Positions 34,450 to 42,430 of a stretch of DNA of 64,000 bases are shown here, one piece after another; the stretch's first letter is position 1, and every line of letters starts with the position of its first letter. The DNA is from DASUAS01 sp963819475 (GTDB lineage: Bacteria > Actinomycetota > Acidimicrobiia > IMCC26256 > DASPTH01), in the NCBI GenBank assembly GCA_963819475.1, contig CAWFWE010000010.1, positions 1 through 64,000 of the forward strand. The letters are read 5' to 3'. The notes under the pieces are model-generated. The model was given only the letters and a program-made list of their open reading frames with translations, was not told the origin of the DNA and did not search any database. The position numbers and the translations under genes were made by a program.

Positions 34450-34923
34450 ATGTTGACGAACGGGTTCAACCACGTCGCGATCCTCACGAACGACTCGGAC
34501 CGGCTCCACGCGTTCTACGAGGACGTGTTCGAGGCCGAGGTACTGCGCGACGGTCCCGAGACACCGGCCGATGCCGGCGTCCGCCTCTCAATCGTGCACG
34601 TCGGTCCCCATTCCGAGCTCAACGTGTTCGAGATCGACGACAACACCGAGGCCGAGCGCCAGACGCCGATGTTCGCCCGGGGCCGCATCGACCACCTGGC
34701 GTTCCAGGCCCAGTCGCTGGAGGCGTTCGAGACCATCCGCGAGCGCCTCATCGCACGTGGGGCCGCCGACAGGTTCGTCACCGACTTCGGCCAGATGCTC
34801 AGCGTATTCTTCCGCGACCCCGACGGGCTCGAATGCGAAGTGTGTGTAGCCAACCCCGACGCCCGCCCAGGAGTGTCGAACCCACCAGGTACGCCCGCAG
34901 CCCGCTATCAACACCAGTCGTGA
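34450..34923 (+). CDS. VOC-superfamily (glyoxalase/bleomycin resistance) protein
   Basis: 157 residues from ATG 34450. Two beta-alpha-beta-beta-beta units: FNHVAILTNDSDRLHAFYEDVF first, then RIDHLAFQAQSLEAFETIRERL, ending SVFFRDPDGLECEVCV. His and Glu metal ligands are present. Members include glyoxalases, epimerases and extradiol-type dioxygenases; the substrate is not evident. Confidence 0.85.
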   Translation: MLTNGFNHVAILTNDSDRLHAFYEDVFEAEVLRDGPETPADAGVRLSIVHVGPHSELNVFEIDDNTEAERQTPMFARGRIDHLAFQAQSLEAFETIRERLIARGAADRFVTDFGQMLSVFFRDPDGLECEVCVANPDARPGVSNPPGTPAARYQHQS

Positions 34924-35027
34924 CGCCGCCACCCGGAAGCAGCCGTTTGGCCGTCACGAGCCGGGAGACGCACACAACCACACCGCCCCGAAGCACTCCA
35001 GGCCGCACCGAGCCGGTGATCGGGCGC

Positions 35028-35100
35028 GTGCGCGAGATGTGCCGTTTCTGCGCTCCCCTTCGGCCTGAGTCCGTGAGCGTTCGGTGCGTGAGTTCTGTAC
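35028..35100 (+). repeat. Dispersed repeat family 2, copy 3
   Basis: Contains GTGCGCGAGATGTGCCG, TCTGCGCTCCCC, then GAGCGTTCGGTGCGTGAG and TTCTGTAC. It fills much of the gap between the VOC gene and the nitronate monooxygenase gene (34924-35139), where no gene is seen. Confidence 0.7.
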
Positions 35101-35139
35101 GGACGATGTGCGCGCGATCGGCAGACAAAGCCGGTGGCG

Positions 35140-36249
35140 TCAGGAGCGAGCGCCTTGCTGGAGCCGGTCGACGGTCTCGATGTATTCCTCGACCAGCTGG
35201 TACATCACGTCGCGCACAGAACGCACCTCGTTCATCCGGCCGACGATCTGACCGACGGGAGCGAACTGGAGGTCCTTGCGACCCGACCGGGCGATCCGGG
35301 CGTTGGCCTCCGAAGTGAGAATGTTCTGCAACGGCATGCCGAGCGGGCCCGGACCGGTCGGGTCGGCCCACGCGTCAGTCCACGTGTTGCGCAGCATCCG
35401 CGCCGGCTTGCCGGTGTAGCAACGCGACCGGACCGTGTCCGCCGACGTCGCCTCGAGGTACGCCTGCAGCACGGAAGGGCTCGCGCTGCTCTCGGCCGTC
35501 GTGAGCCACAGCGATCCGAGCCACACTCCCTGCGCCCCGAGGGCCAGCGAGGCCGCGATCTGACGACCGGTGCCGATACCACCGGCGGCGAGCACCGGCA
35601 CGGGCGCGACGGCGTCGACCACCTCCGGCACGAGCACCATGGTGGAGATCTCGCCGGTGTGACCACCCGCCTCGTAGCCCTGCGCGACGACGATGTCGAC
35701 GCCGTTGTTCACGTGTCGCTGCGCGTGCACCGCCTTGCCCGCGAGCGCGGCGACCTTCACGTCGTGCGCATGGGCCTGGTCGATCACGTCCTTCGGCGGC
35801 GATCCGAGAGCGTTCGCGATCAACGCGATTGGGTGCGCGAGCGCGATCTCGACCTGGCGGTGCGCGACCTCGTCGGTCCAGCCCAGCACCCCGCCCGCCT
35901 GCGCGCCCTCCGCCAGCGGCGGCAGGTCGAATCGCTCCATGAGCTCGTCGACGTAGCGCCAGTGGTTCGCATCGATCATCGAGCGGATCTGCGTTAGGAG
36001 CTCCTCGGCGTCGCCGCCGTGCACATCTACGGCCTTCTGCGGCATCACGGTATCGACGCCGTAGGGCTTGCCGCCCACGTGCTGGTCGATCCAGTCGAGC
36101 TCAATCTCGAGCTGCTCAGGGCTGAAGCCCACCGCGCCCAGCACACCGAGTCCGCCCGCTTTGCTGACCGCCGCCACGACGTCGCGGCAATGCGTGAAGG
36201 CGAAGATCGGATACTCGATCCCGAGAGCGTCACACAGCGGGGTTCGCAT
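35140..36249 (-). CDS. Nitronate monooxygenase family flavoprotein
   Basis: 369 residues from ATG 36249, five bases after GGAGG. FMN-binding TIM barrel: TPLCDALGIEYPIF, FSPEQLEIELDWI, IVVAQGYEAGGHTG, VPVLAAGGIGTGRQIAASLALGAQGVWLGS. Such enzymes oxidise nitronates or reduce enoyl substrates; many actinobacterial members are called 2-nitropropane dioxygenase-like. It is oriented away from the VOC gene. Confidence 0.9.
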   Translation of the reverse strand: MRTPLCDALGIEYPIFAFTHCRDVVAAVSKAGGLGVLGAVGFSPEQLEIELDWIDQHVGGKPYGVDTVMPQKAVDVHGGDAEELLTQIRSMIDANHWRYVDELMERFDLPPLAEGAQAGGVLGWTDEVAHRQVEIALAHPIALIANALGSPPKDVIDQAHAHDVKVAALAGKAVHAQRHVNNGVDIVVAQGYEAGGHTGEISTMVLVPEVVDAVAPVPVLAAGGIGTGRQIAASLALGAQGVWLGSLWLTTAESSASPSVLQAYLEATSADTVRSRCYTGKPARMLRNTWTDAWADPTGPGPLGMPLQNILTSEANARIARSGRKDLQFAPVGQIVGRMNEVRSVRDVMYQLVEEYIETVDRLQQGARS

Positions 36250-36543
36250 CTCATCCTCCAAGAGGTTGACATCTCCACGCTACGGCTGGCCCCGACATCA
36301 TGGCCCCTTGTGGCGCAGGCCATGCGTCGATCTTGATTGCCGGGCATATGACTCGCTCCACGCCCTCGAACGCGAAGGCCCCATCCGTAGATCTCGCCAT
36401 CTCGGACATCAGGCCCTTGTGATCCAGGTCATCGCAGCCTGACACCAAGACCGCGCACCTACGTGCCGTTCTGCGCTCCCCTGAACGAGGTCAGTTGAAC
36501 GTTCGGTGCGTCGTTCTGTGCTCGAGCCGATCCGGGGTCGGCG
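36250..36543 (+). other. Intergenic region with repeat family 2 copy 4
   Basis: No supported gene. A minus-strand open stretch (36251-36448) has no recognisable family. Repeat family 2 copy 4 lies at 36452-36524. Confidence 0.4.
36452..36524 (+). repeat. Dispersed repeat family 2, copy 4
   Basis: Contains ACGTGCCGTTCTGCGCTCCC, then TTGAACGTTCGGTGCGTCGT and TCTGTGCTCG. It is one of the best preserved right halves of the family. Confidence 0.7.
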
Positions 36544-36654
36544 TCAGCCTTCGACGGACTTGCTGAAAGTGCGCAGTGCCATGGCTATTGACGCTGATGC
36601 GTACGATGCCACGACTGCAAGGCTGAGAGCGGCCATCGTCGTCGCGTTGTTCAT
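36544..36654 (-). CDS. Possible 36-residue membrane miniprotein
   Basis: ATG 36654 to TGA 36544 encodes MNNATTMAALSLAVVASYAS followed by a short charged end. The middle is hydrophobic enough to cross the membrane. No good ribosome site is visible; it could be translated after the CaiB gene 34 bases upstream. Low certainty. Confidence 0.28.
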   Translation of the reverse strand: MNNATTMAALSLAVVASYASASIAMALRTFSKSVEG

Positions 36655-36687
36655 GGCCCAGATGTCGTGCAGGCCGCACGGCCCGGC

Positions 36688-37902
36688 TCACCGCGCTTCC
36701 GTTCCCCAGAGCGCGCCGTCGACGATCAGCGCGGCGATGCGTTCCGCGTCGTAGTCGAGCTCGCGAAGGATCTCCTCGTTGTGCTCCCCTGCGGCGGGTG
36801 GCGAGTGTCGGACCTCCATCGGTGACGCTGACATGTGGATGGGATTCCCGATCGTGCGGACTCGCCCGAGCCAGGACTGCTCGTACTCGAGGAACGCGCC
36901 GCGGGCCTCGAGCTGTGGGTCGTCCCACACCTCCGCCAGGGTGCGGACCTGCGCGTTTGGCACGTCGATCGCGTCGAGCTCGGCCTGGAGCTGGTCGCGG
37001 GTGTGGGCCCTCGTCCAGGCGGTGATGATGCCCACGATCTCGTCGAACCACACGCGCCGCTCCTCGTCACCCGCAGGCGCGAGACCCGTCGCCAGGTCCT
37101 CGCGTCCGAGTGACGTCAGCAGACGGGTGAGCGACGGGCCCGCGGCGCCGATGACGAAGTAGCCGTCGCGGGCCCGGAACACGCTGTAGCCCGGCAGCCC
37201 GGCGGGGTGGAAGTTGCCGGTGCGCGTCGGCGTGATCCCGGAGATCGAGTGCCAGAGCGGGAAGCCGTCGAGGCACGCCACCACCGGCTCCACCAGCGAC
37301 ACGTCGATGACTTGTCCCTCACCGGTCGCCGCGCGCTGGTGGAGCGCGGCGAGGATGCCGACCGCGAGGTGGAGACCCGCGAGATAGTCCGCGCTCGAGT
37401 TGCCGCTCTTCATCGGCGGACCGTCGGGGTCGCCGGTCATGTCGAGCAGGCCGCCTCGGGCCTGCGCGACCAGGTCCCAGCCGTCGCGCTCGGCCTCTGG
37501 GCCGGTGCGGCCGTAGCCGGTCAGCGAAGCCCAGATGACGTCCGGGCGCAGCGCCCGCCCCCACGAGTCGTCGATGCCGAGCGACCGCCGAGCGCGTGCG
37601 CCGAAGTTCTCGACGACGACGTCGGCCCGGGCGACCAAGTCGGCGAGGACCTGCTTCGCGTCCGGATGCCTCAGGTCGAGGGTCAGGCTCCGCTTGTTGC
37701 GGTTGCTCGCGAGCCAGAAGGCGGAGAAGCGTCGGCGCTCGTCACCGTCGGGAGGGCTGAGGGCGACACGGGTGAACAGTGCCACCGTCGGCTCCTCGAC
37801 CTTGATCACATCGGCGCCGAGATCCGCCAGCAACTGCGTGCAGTAGGGCGCACCGATCATCTGCGAGAGATCCACAACCTGTACGCCATCGAGCGCTCCC
37901 AT
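36688..37902 (-). CDS. CaiB/BaiF family CoA transferase
   Basis: 404 residues from ATG 37902. Class III CoA-transferase signs: VVDLSQMIGAPYCTQLLADLGADVIKVE at the start, NRNKRSLTLDLRHPDAKQVL, VVVENFGAR and ADYLAGLHLAVGILAAL. The catalytic Asp should lie in the SLTGYGRTGPEAERDGWDL region. The enzyme moves CoA between carboxylic acids, such as carnitine or bile-acid side chains and related acyl groups. It is divergent from the unknown gene at 38028. Confidence 0.92.
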   Translation of the reverse strand: MGALDGVQVVDLSQMIGAPYCTQLLADLGADVIKVEEPTVALFTRVALSPPDGDERRRFSAFWLASNRNKRSLTLDLRHPDAKQVLADLVARADVVVENFGARARRSLGIDDSWGRALRPDVIWASLTGYGRTGPEAERDGWDLVAQARGGLLDMTGDPDGPPMKSGNSSADYLAGLHLAVGILAALHQRAATGEGQVIDVSLVEPVVACLDGFPLWHSISGITPTRTGNFHPAGLPGYSVFRARDGYFVIGAAGPSLTRLLTSLGREDLATGLAPAGDEERRVWFDEIVGIITAWTRAHTRDQLQAELDAIDVPNAQVRTLAEVWDDPQLEARGAFLEYEQSWLGRVRTIGNPIHMSASPMEVRHSPPAAGEHNEEILRELDYDAERIAALIVDGALWGTEAR

Positions 37903-38027
37903 CCGACCCCCCGCGACGACGTGCCGAGTGTGCCGCGGCACCGTAGAGGTGCTGCCGCCCGCGGCTCAACCCTCGCATCACGCGGGTCGGGACGCGATGC
38001 TTGCGCCCCGACCGGGCCATCGTGAGA

Positions 38028-38960
38028 ATGGACTGTGTCTGGACTGACGATCGTGCGCCACTGGTGATTGCGCTCACCGACTACCCGTGGTTCCCCAACG
38101 ACGTGATGGAGGCGGACCCCGCGCTGCTCGACCGTCTCGTCGAGGGCCAGTCGGGCTCGGTCGAGCGCCTGCTCTTCGGGCGAGTACCGCTGCGCGCCTT
38201 CGGCGACGCACTCACCGCCGAGACCTCGTCGTTGCCGCTGCCGAGCTACCGGTGGGTGATGCACCTCTCCGGGTACTTCGGCGGAGTGTGGTTGCGACGC
38301 GAGATAGCGCGCGCGCAGCCCGAGGCACCGATCCTGGGCGTCGACGTCACGCCCGACGCCGACGCCTTCCGCGAGCTCTCCGACCACCAAGCGGCCGCTG
38401 ACACCGCGGCGCAGGGCGACGACGCGGAAGCGATCGCGTTCGCGGGCGGCCAAGTGCGAGCGCAGCTCGACGGCTACGGCTACAACCACGGGTACCTGAC
38501 CGAGATCCTCGAACGGCCGCCCGCCGGACTCTCGTCGCCCGATGACTTCTTCGTCGCCCCCGGCCTGCTCGACGCCCGGTACGCCGTCGACGAGATCGCC
38601 GGGCTCGCCGAGCTCCGCGACCGCTTCGCGACCGCGACCGCTGCGGGCAGGATCGACGTCGACACGCTGACCGCGCAGCAGGCGGAAGCCCATGCTCGGG
38701 GCCGCGAGGTGTGGAGCACGGGATTGAGCGTGCACGGCTTCCCGCCGCACGAGTACGAGCAACTCCTCGAGCTGAGCGCGTACTTCCTGCAGGGCACCCA
38801 GGCCACCGCCCTCGCGGCCGTGCTCGCGTCGTGCGGTGACGACACGGATCTCGCGCGACGCGCGGCCGTGCTCGTCTCCCTGCTCGCGCCCTGGTCGATC
38901 AGCTACCGCATGGGTCTGCTCGACGGACGACCCGATCGCCAGCTCCCGAGCATCCGGTGA
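38028..38960 (+). CDS. Unknown protein (about 310 residues)
   Basis: ATG 38028 to TGA 38960. The sequence starts with a hydrophobic strand (PLVIALTDYPWFPNDVM), has YRWVMHLSGYFGGVWLRREIA, YGYNHGYLTEIL and FFVAPGLLDARYAVDEIAGLAELRDRF, and ends with many Ala-rich helices. There is no signal peptide and no motif I recognise. It is divergently placed to the CaiB gene with 125 bases between, enough for two promoters. The long open frame with normal codon use supports a real gene. Confidence 0.6.
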   Translation: MDCVWTDDRAPLVIALTDYPWFPNDVMEADPALLDRLVEGQSGSVERLLFGRVPLRAFGDALTAETSSLPLPSYRWVMHLSGYFGGVWLRREIARAQPEAPILGVDVTPDADAFRELSDHQAAADTAAQGDDAEAIAFAGGQVRAQLDGYGYNHGYLTEILERPPAGLSSPDDFFVAPGLLDARYAVDEIAGLAELRDRFATATAAGRIDVDTLTAQQAEAHARGREVWSTGLSVHGFPPHEYEQLLELSAYFLQGTQATALAAVLASCGDDTDLARRAAVLVSLLAPWSISYRMGLLDGRPDRQLPSIR

Positions 38961-39038
38961 CGCGCGCCCGAGACCTGAGGAGATCACCTCACATCGGGCT
39001 CCTGTGCACCTTATGCGATAGCTCTCGCGCGGCTTCGC

Positions 39039-39110
39039 GTGCGCGTGATGTGCCGATCTGCGCTCCTGGGGCGACGGTCGGGTGAACGTTCGGTGCTCGC
39101 GTTCTGTGCG
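39039..39110 (+). repeat. Dispersed repeat family 2, copy 5
   Basis: Contains GTGCGCGTGATGTGCCGATC, TGCGCTCC, then GTGAACGTTCGGTGCTCGCG and TTCTGTGCG. It sits between the unknown gene and the DUF3040 gene (38961-39193), where nothing else is seen. Confidence 0.7.
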
Positions 39111-39193
39111 TTAGCGACGCGCGCCGAACGGCAAATAGGGCTCGCCCGACGCCGTCGGCGACCTTGCGCGCTGACCTAGGGGTGCAGAGCCGG

Positions 39194-39577
39194 TCAGTTG
39201 GGCGGCGCGTCGCGTCCCAACCGCTGGCGCCAGCGGTTCTCCGCGTCATCGAGCCTGTTTTTCAGGGCGCCGTTGCGCATCGAGCCGGCGAGGCTCTCGA
39301 GCCCGGCCCGGCCGAGCTTGCGCACGTTCTGCTCGATGGCGAGCGCGCAGCCGAGCATCACGACGAAGCCGGCCGCGCCGAGCACAAGCGTGGTGGTGAA
39401 CGTGAAGACCATGAGCAGCAGCCCCGCGACGAAGCCCACCGCGGACCACTTGATGAGGCGCGCGGTGTGCCGGTACAGCGTCGTGTCGGTAACCTGCTGC
39501 ACCAACTTGGGGTCAGTGGCCGACAGGTCCTCCTCGATCTCGCGCAGGATCTGCTGTTCGTTCTCGGAAAGCGGCAT
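39194..39577 (-). CDS. DUF3040 membrane protein
   Basis: 127 residues from ATG 39577. MPLSENEQQILREIEEDL and ATDPKLVQQV are the DUF3040 N-terminal signature. Two membrane helices follow (AVGFVAGLLLMVFTFTTTL and GAAGFVVMLGCALAIEQNV), then a basic tail. The family is common in Actinobacteria near cell-division genes; its role is unknown. Confidence 0.88.
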   Translation of the reverse strand: MPLSENEQQILREIEEDLSATDPKLVQQVTDTTLYRHTARLIKWSAVGFVAGLLLMVFTFTTTLVLGAAGFVVMLGCALAIEQNVRKLGRAGLESLAGSMRNGALKNRLDDAENRWRQRLGRDAPPN

Positions 39578-39644
39578 CAACCCTCGTCCCAGTCCCGGCC
39601 GGAACCCCGGCCTGGTGCGCGATTCTCGCGTTGGTCCATGTCCT

Positions 39645-40055
39645 TCAACGCTCCCGCGGCTCGGTCGATTCCCTTACATTCGATGATCGCCGGAGCGACG
39701 TGCGGGTTCGAGCTTTGACCGTTCGCCCCGTGGGTGGCATTCCGTTGGGTGTACCGGTTTCGCCGAGGAGGTCGAGCACGTCGCCAATGGTGCGTTGACT
39801 GCGGGTCGCCTCGGGTAACGGCAGGTGATGTTGAATCTGGTAACGGTTCCGGCGTCCGTCGCGTTCTTTCACGACGTAGCCGGCGTTCGCGAGGTCGGCG
39901 ACGATGCCGTGCGCGGTGCGTTCGGTGACGCCAAGAGTTGTCGCGATGTCTCGGAGGCGGATCCCGGGGTCATGCGCGACGCATAACAGGACTCGGGCGT
40001 GGTTCGTGAGGAAACTCCATTCCGTCACCGGAGCAACGACACTCTGACCACTCAC
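39645..40055 (-). CDS. MarR/ArsR-like winged-helix transcription regulator
   Basis: 136 residues from GTG 40055. The winged helix spans about residues 10-75: TNHARVLLCVAHDPGIRLRDIA, TERTAHGIVADLANAGYVVKERDGRRNRYQI. A conserved tail LPEATRSQRTIGDVLDLLG follows. This small one-domain family is frequent in Actinobacteria. The start overlaps the stop of the upstream 77-residue gene (GTGA), showing co-translation. Confidence 0.82.
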   Translation of the reverse strand: MSGQSVVAPVTEWSFLTNHARVLLCVAHDPGIRLRDIATTLGVTERTAHGIVADLANAGYVVKERDGRRNRYQIQHHLPLPEATRSQRTIGDVLDLLGETGTPNGMPPTGRTVKARTRTSLRRSSNVRESTEPRER

Positions 40056-40285
40056 GAGCGGCGCCGAGTCGGGGCAAGCGTCGTGCTCACCGAGTTGTGC
40101 CACCAGGCCAGAGCCTCTTGGGAGGCCTGCCCGGGTAGCTCCCGAGGAACGGTCGCGCCGTTCGCCATGATCATGACGTCGTGGACGCCGGGTGTGAGTA
40201 CCCAGCTGCCGTTCACGAGCCCGGCGAGTTCGGCGGCGAGGCCCTCGTAGCCCGGTGCACACCCGAAGCACGCTCCACCACTCAT
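40052..40285 (-). CDS. Small conserved-looking protein coupled to the winged-helix gene
   Basis: 77 residues from ATG 40285, after GGGAGG. It starts MSGGACFGCAPGYEGLAAEL with a CxxC pair, then VNGSWVLTPGVHDVMIMANG. The family is not recognised. The stop overlaps the regulator's GTG start by four bases, so the two proteins are made together. Confidence 0.6.
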   Translation of the reverse strand: MSGGACFGCAPGYEGLAAELAGLVNGSWVLTPGVHDVMIMANGATVPRELPGQASQEALAWWHNSVSTTLAPTRRRS

Positions 40286-40524
40286 TGCACCCTCCCAGTC
40301 GTCATCGTTGCTCGACCACACGCGTGCAGCTTCACGCCGCGGCCGATCTTCTCGCTCACCATTGGCGGGGCGTTGCGTGTCCGGTCGGCCATACCGGAAT
40401 CATAGTCCAATATCACAGGAGTTGCATTGCTAGTTTCTTGGAGCAGTAGTAGCGTTGATGGCGAGGTCCGGGCAACAACGGCCGATCGGCCAGTGCTCCA
40501 GGGCACAGAAGAGAGGCGAGCGAG

Positions 40525-40956
40525 ATGCTTGTGCGATTTGATCCTTGGCGTGAGCTCGACCGGATGGCCGCGGAGTTCTCCCAGCCCGCCCGACCCTGGC
40601 AGATGCCGATGGACGCGTATCGCCGGGGCGACGAGTTTGTTCTGAACCTCGACGTCCCCGGTCTGGATCCCACCACGATCGACCTGACCGTCGAACAGAA
40701 CACGCTGACCGTCACCGGTGAGCGGACCTGGCCCCGAGCCGAGGGCGACGAGGTCGTCGTCGCCGAGCGTCCACAAGGCACATTCACCCGCCAACTGTTG
40801 TTGGGCGACAACCTCGATACGGATCGGATCGCAGCCCGCTACGACCGTGGTGTGCTCACCGTCACGCTCCCCGTCGCCGAGCAATCCAAGGCCCGCAAGG
40901 TGGAAATCGCACACGGCAGCGAACCCGAGGTCATCGAGGCGACAGCAGCAGCCTGA
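40525..40956 (+). CDS. Hsp20/alpha-crystallin small heat-shock protein
   Basis: 143 residues from ATG 40525 with GAGGCGAG upstream. Starts MLVRFDPWRELDRMAAEFSQ. The alpha-crystallin domain has RGDEFVLNLDVPGLDPTTIDL, TLTVTGERTWPRAEG and RYDRGVLTVTLPVAE, the last with a G-V-L-T-V-T-L-P signature. It binds unfolding proteins during stress without ATP. Confidence 0.93.
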   Translation: MLVRFDPWRELDRMAAEFSQPARPWQMPMDAYRRGDEFVLNLDVPGLDPTTIDLTVEQNTLTVTGERTWPRAEGDEVVVAERPQGTFTRQLLLGDNLDTDRIAARYDRGVLTVTLPVAEQSKARKVEIAHGSEPEVIEATAAA

Positions 40957-41353
40957 CGTACTCAAAGCCCCCGTTGCGCACCCGAGGAGAGTCCGTCGCG
41001 CTGGATTGGGCGTGACTTGCGAGGAGCCCTGACGTGCAAACAACGAGCAAGAATCCCAGTGCTGGATTCAGTCTCAACGCTATTGGCCTAGTGCGATTCG
41101 CGGGCCGAGCGCTCGGGAACGAACTCGCAGGCCCAAGCAGCAAGGTCGGGCGCGATTGGCGTAAACACGCATCGGATCGTCCGGTGAGCGGCGAAGACTG
41201 CACCGTGTGGAAATGGACACGAGCTCCGCCCGTCTCGGCGGGCTCGTGTGACCGGGAGTAATCGTGACGGCTCTGATTTCGGGTCGGCGCACGTTGCGTC
41301 GATCTCGGTGGGGTCATCGCGCCTCTTCCGTCGTCGACCAGGAAGAGACCGTG
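40957..41353 (+). other. Gene-poor interval after Hsp20
   Basis: An open stretch at 41034-41261 (75 codons, GTG start) has no family resemblance and is probably not a gene. Nothing else is seen. Confidence 0.3.
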
Positions 41354-41509
41354 ATGAAGATCGAATACCGCTGCCATGAGCACGGTGCCATCGCGCACGG
41401 CGAGACCGACGACCTCACCGCGGAACGCCCCGAGACCTGCCCCAAGCCCGACGCGAACGGATCGGTATGTGGAGCACCACTCTTCGTCGCATTGATCCAC
41501 GCGTCGTAG
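41354..41509 (+). CDS. Small CxnC-type protein (51 residues)
   Basis: ATG 41354 with GGAAGAGA upstream. MKIEYRCHEHGAIAHGETDD, then TCPKPD and SVCGAPLFV: three Cys and a His arranged like a small zinc ribbon. No family name can be given. Confidence 0.45.
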   Translation: MKIEYRCHEHGAIAHGETDDLTAERPETCPKPDANGSVCGAPLFVALIHAS

Positions 41510-42430
41510 CCGCCGCAGCACGCGTCGCGGCTTGCGGGTTGATGTCACCGTCGCGGGCAGCCACGCGTCGCAAACCGCCGAGTCGCCGAGGGGTTCAGGC
41601 AAGTCGTGCTTAGGTGCTCGGCGATCTGTTGGCGTCCCGGAGGAATCGTCAGGGTGACGGTGTTCGTCGGACCGATGCGCATCGAGCCTCGGCCGAGAAG
41701 TGCATTCCCGGCGAGAGCGAACCAACAGGCATCGTGCGCGGTGACCACGAAGCACGCATTCCTCTGAAGTTCTGGAATCTGTCCTTTGGGCGTTGTCGCC
41801 GCGGGTAGCGTGATGAGTTCCGAGCGCCAACGGAGCCGAGCGCGCGATTCGGCTGTGCTTTCCGATTGTGCATCACCTGATGAACAGGTCGATTCGCTCG
41901 CTCCGCGTTCCACTCGGTATCGCGACCGTCTGCGAGGCACGCCATGGCAAACGACGAGGACCTCCGCCAACCGAAAACAGCGTCGAGCCTGCTCGCCAAT
42001 TACCTCGACATGACAGCGCCGAGGCGAAGCACGCCGAAGCGGCGACCGCGCCGTCGCGACGAGAACGAACGCGTCACGCGCCCCGCCATCGACAATCGCG
42101 GTCTGAGTCTCGAAGAAGGAAACGACTTCGCGTAACACCGGGCCCGCGCCGCCGAAGGGCACAAGGTCTGCGAACACCTGCACCGACCGTCCCCTCGACC
42201 CGGCCCACTGGATCTCTTGGACGTAACACCCACGTCACTCGCCGATCAGCGCTACCTCGCGACCGGCACGATTCACAACGAACAGGGCGTACTCGGCGCC
42301 AGCATCGCCCAGGCCGGCATCTTCGTTCCTGGCGACAACATCGTCGACAAACTCAGCGGACAACACTGACCAAGCACACAGAACGACAGACGCCGAACGT
42401 CCAGACGACGCGCCCGAACGGGTGTGATCT
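41510..42430 (+). other. Decayed region between the small Cys protein and the IS30 element
   Basis: A plus-strand frame from ATG 41944 runs 63 codons (MANDEDLRQPKTASSLLANY start) to a TAA. The same frame then stays open for about 77 more codons to 42369, with YLATGTIHNEQGVLGASIAQ. One stop codon may have split a real gene of about 140 residues, with no recognised family. A reverse piece of repeat family 2 lies at 42370-42400. Confidence 0.3.
42370..42400 (-). repeat. Repeat family 2, partial reverse copy 6
   Basis: On the minus strand GACGTTCGGCGTCTGTCGTT then CTGTGTGC resembles the right end of the family. Confidence 0.5.

Noticed and set aside
40330..40524. HAIR or CIRCE heat-shock operator upstream of Hsp20
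   Set aside because: No CTTGAGT-N7-ACTCAAG or CIRCE-like inverted repeat could be found by eye.
41034..41261. A 75-codon plus-strand gene
   Set aside because: No ribosome site, odd composition and no family resemblance.
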